A stretch of DNA of 22,414 bases, from positions 1 through 22,414 of the forward strand of contig DATFRA010000150.1 of NCBI GenBank assembly GCA_035263705.1, in the 5' to 3' direction. Source of the DNA: DASZHJ01 sp035263705. GTDB taxonomy: Bacteria; Pseudomonadota; Alphaproteobacteria; ATCC43930; CGMCC-115725. How positions within the stretch are numbered: position 1 is the stretch's first letter; every line of letters begins with the position of its first letter. Of this stretch, positions 21,116 through 22,414 are shown piece by piece. A model generated the notes under the pieces. The model saw nothing but the letters and a program-made list of their open reading frames with translations. It had not been told where the DNA came from and did no database searches. A program made the position numbers and the translations under genes.

Positions 21116-22029
21116 CGGATACCGTCCTCAGCTCCGCCACCAAAGAGGTCGTGATCGGCTTCGACCGGCCCTTCGTGATGATCGGGGAGCGCATCAACCC
21201 CACGGGCCGCAAGATTCTAGCGGAAGAGATGGCCAACGGCGATTTCAGCCGGGTCGAGCGCGACGCCATCGCGCAGGTCGAGGCGGGCGCGCAGATGCTC
21301 GACGTGAACGCCGGCATTCCGCTCGCCGACGAGCCCGCGATCCTCGCCAAGGCGATCCAGCTGGTGCAGAGCGTCACCGACGTCCCGCTCTCGATCGATT
21401 CCTCGATCGTCGCCGCCCTCGAGGCGGGCCTCGCGGTCTACAAGGGCAAGCCGCTCGTAAACTCGGTCACCGGCGAGGAGGAGCGGCTCGAGGCGGTGCT
21501 GCCGCTGGTGAAGAAATACGGCGCCGCCGTGATCGCGATCTCCAACGACGAGACCGGCATTGCCGAGGACCCCGACGTGCGCTTCGCCGTCGCCAAGAAG
21601 ATCGTGGAGCGCGCCGAGGACCACGGCATTCCCCGGAGCGACGTTGTCGTCGATCCGCTCATTATGCCGCTCGGCGCCATCAACCAGGCCGGCGTGCAGG
21701 CGTTCCGCATCATCCGCCGGCTGCGCGAGGAGCTCAAGGTGAACACGAGCTGCGGCGCCTCCAACATCAGCTTCGGCCTCCCCTCGCGCGGCGGCATCAA
21801 CGCGGCCTTCCTCTCAATGGCGATCGGCGCCGGCATGACGTCGGCGATCACGAACCCGTGCCATGACGAGATCCTGCGTGCCGTCATGGCCGCCGACGCC
21901 ATGATGGGGCACGACCCCCACTGCATGCGCTGGCTGCGCAAATTCCGCGAACAGCCACCGGCCGGCACCGCCAGCGCCGAGGGCGAGGCCCAGCGCGGCC
22001 GGCGCGAGGGACGGAGACGCCGTGGCTGA
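21112..22029 (+). CDS. Methyltetrahydrofolate:corrinoid protein methyltransferase (pterin-binding domain)
   Basis: The product is 305 residues, a DHPS-like TIM barrel of the MeTr/AcsE/MtgA type and equivalent to the folate domain of MetH. Pterin-binding segments are VMIGERINPTGRK (22-34), QMLDVNAGIP (61-70), VPLSIDSS (91-98), GKPLVNSVTGE (112-122) and TSCGASNISFGLPSRGGIN (212-230). It moves the methyl group between methyl-THF and the Co(I) corrinoid protein encoded four genes upstream. The C-terminal tail (281-305) is low-complexity and very rich in Arg and Glu, beyond the usual barrel end. Its start overlaps metF by 4 bp, and the next gene begins inside its last codons. In demethylation pathways it would make methyl-THF; in methionine synthesis it would use it. 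Confidence 0.94.
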   Translation: MTDTVLSSATKEVVIGFDRPFVMIGERINPTGRKILAEEMANGDFSRVERDAIAQVEAGAQMLDVNAGIPLADEPAILAKAIQLVQSVTDVPLSIDSSIVAALEAGLAVYKGKPLVNSVTGEEERLEAVLPLVKKYGAAVIAISNDETGIAEDPDVRFAVAKKIVERAEDHGIPRSDVVVDPLIMPLGAINQAGVQAFRIIRRLREELKVNTSCGASNISFGLPSRGGINAAFLSMAIGAGMTSAITNPCHDEILRAVMAADAMMGHDPHCMRWLRKFREQPPAGTASAEGEAQRGRREGRRRRG

Positions 22030-22414
22030 CGACGCTGCCATCGTCTTCACGCCCTCGGGCCTGCGGGGCCGTTTCCCCAAGGGCACGCCGGTGCTGCAAG
22101 CCGCGCGCGCGCTTGGCGTTGACGTCGACTCCGTCTGCGGCGGCCGAGGCATCTGCGGCCGCTGCCAAGTGACCCCTGTCGAGGGCGAGTTCGCCAAGCA
22201 CGGCATCGTCTCCCGTGGCGAGCATCTATCGGCCTTCTCGGACCCGGAGCGCGCCTACAGCGGGCGCAAGCCGATGCAAGCGGGACGGCGGCTCTCATGC
22301 TCCGCCAAGATCCAAGGCGACCTCGTCATCGACGTGCCCGCTGACAGCCAGGTGCATCGCCAGGTCGTGCGCAAGGCGGTCGAGGCCGTCGCGATCGAGC
22401 TCGATCCCGCGATC
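22022..22414 (+). CDS. Corrinoid activation protein (RamA/RACE type), 5' part only
   Basis: A GTG at 22022, 8 bp inside the preceding gene, opens a frame that runs off the window (131 codons seen). The N-terminus is a plant-type [2Fe-2S] ferredoxin domain: C39-x5-C45-x2-C48 in SVCGGRGICGRCQV and C93 in RRLSCSAKI. The sequence then enters the linker that leads to the large ASKHA-type ATPase (DUF4445) of reductive activators of corrinoid enzymes. I infer the missing part from the context: such proteins use ATP and electrons to return inactive Co(II) corrinoid to Co(I), which this operon's corrinoid protein needs. A plain 2Fe-2S ferredoxin is the alternative, but the length past C93 and the operon make the activator more likely. 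Confidence 0.85.
   Translation, partial: MADDAAIVFTPSGLRGRFPKGTPVLQAARALGVDVDSVCGGRGICGRCQVTPVEGEFAKHGIVSRGEHLSAFSDPERAYSGRKPMQAGRRLSCSAKIQGDLVIDVPADSQVHRQVVRKAVEAVAIELDPAI

Overview
The window is high-GC, densely coded DNA that looks chromosomal and alphaproteobacterial. Pointers are an Aap/Bzt-type amino-acid ABC transporter, a hemD gene joined to a mitofilin (Mic60)-like gene, DUF2161 and DUF2237 proteins, and a corrinoid/folate one-carbon cluster. A Rhodospirillales-like host is my best guess, inferred from family knowledge and not measured. I see no rRNA, tRNA, insertion sequence, prophage or CRISPR array.

Layout. (1) 1-5872, minus strand: an (R)-amine-transaminase-like fold-IV enzyme, a periplasmic amino-acid binding protein and two AapQ/AapM-type permeases, then a circularly permuted ATP-grasp gene that runs off the left edge. 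The ATPase subunit that normally completes such a transporter is not in the window. (2) 6015-9050: a DegP/HtrA-like protease without an export signal, a DUF2161 nuclease-fold gene overlapping it tail to tail, an unrecognised 141-residue protein, and an SDR protein without the catalytic Tyr/Lys pair. (3) 9138-12413, minus strand: a 1091-residue fusion of uroporphyrinogen-III synthase, a membrane anchor, a roughly 540-residue repetitive coiled coil and a C-terminal mitofilin-like domain. (4) 12794-15659: a small membrane protein, a DUF2237 gene, an ArsR-type regulator with a palindromic operator on its own promoter followed by two DUF899 thioredoxin-like genes, and a solitary DUF2384 antitoxin-like gene. 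(5) 15818-22414, plus strand: 5-formyl-THF cyclo-ligase and formate-THF ligase, then after an operator-rich gap a tightly coupled run of corrinoid protein, DUF1638, MetV-like, MetF-like, methyl-THF:corrinoid methyltransferase and a RamA/RACE-type corrinoid activator cut by the right edge.

The last block reads as one biochemical unit. Formate or formyl groups are attached to THF, carbon is reduced to methyl-THF (or oxidised from it) by MetV/MetF, and the methyl group is exchanged with a corrinoid protein that an ATP-dependent iron-sulfur protein keeps in the active Co(I) state. The missing partner, either a homocysteine-binding domain (split methionine synthase) or an MttB-type demethylase (methylamine/betaine use), lies outside the window. 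The gap before the corrinoid gene carries two TGTCGC half-sites exactly 21 bp apart plus a third inverted one. This layout is like the sites of Pseudomonas ArgR/GbdR-type AraC regulators. The corrinoid unit with its operator and the HemD-Mic60 fusion are the most interesting parts of the window.
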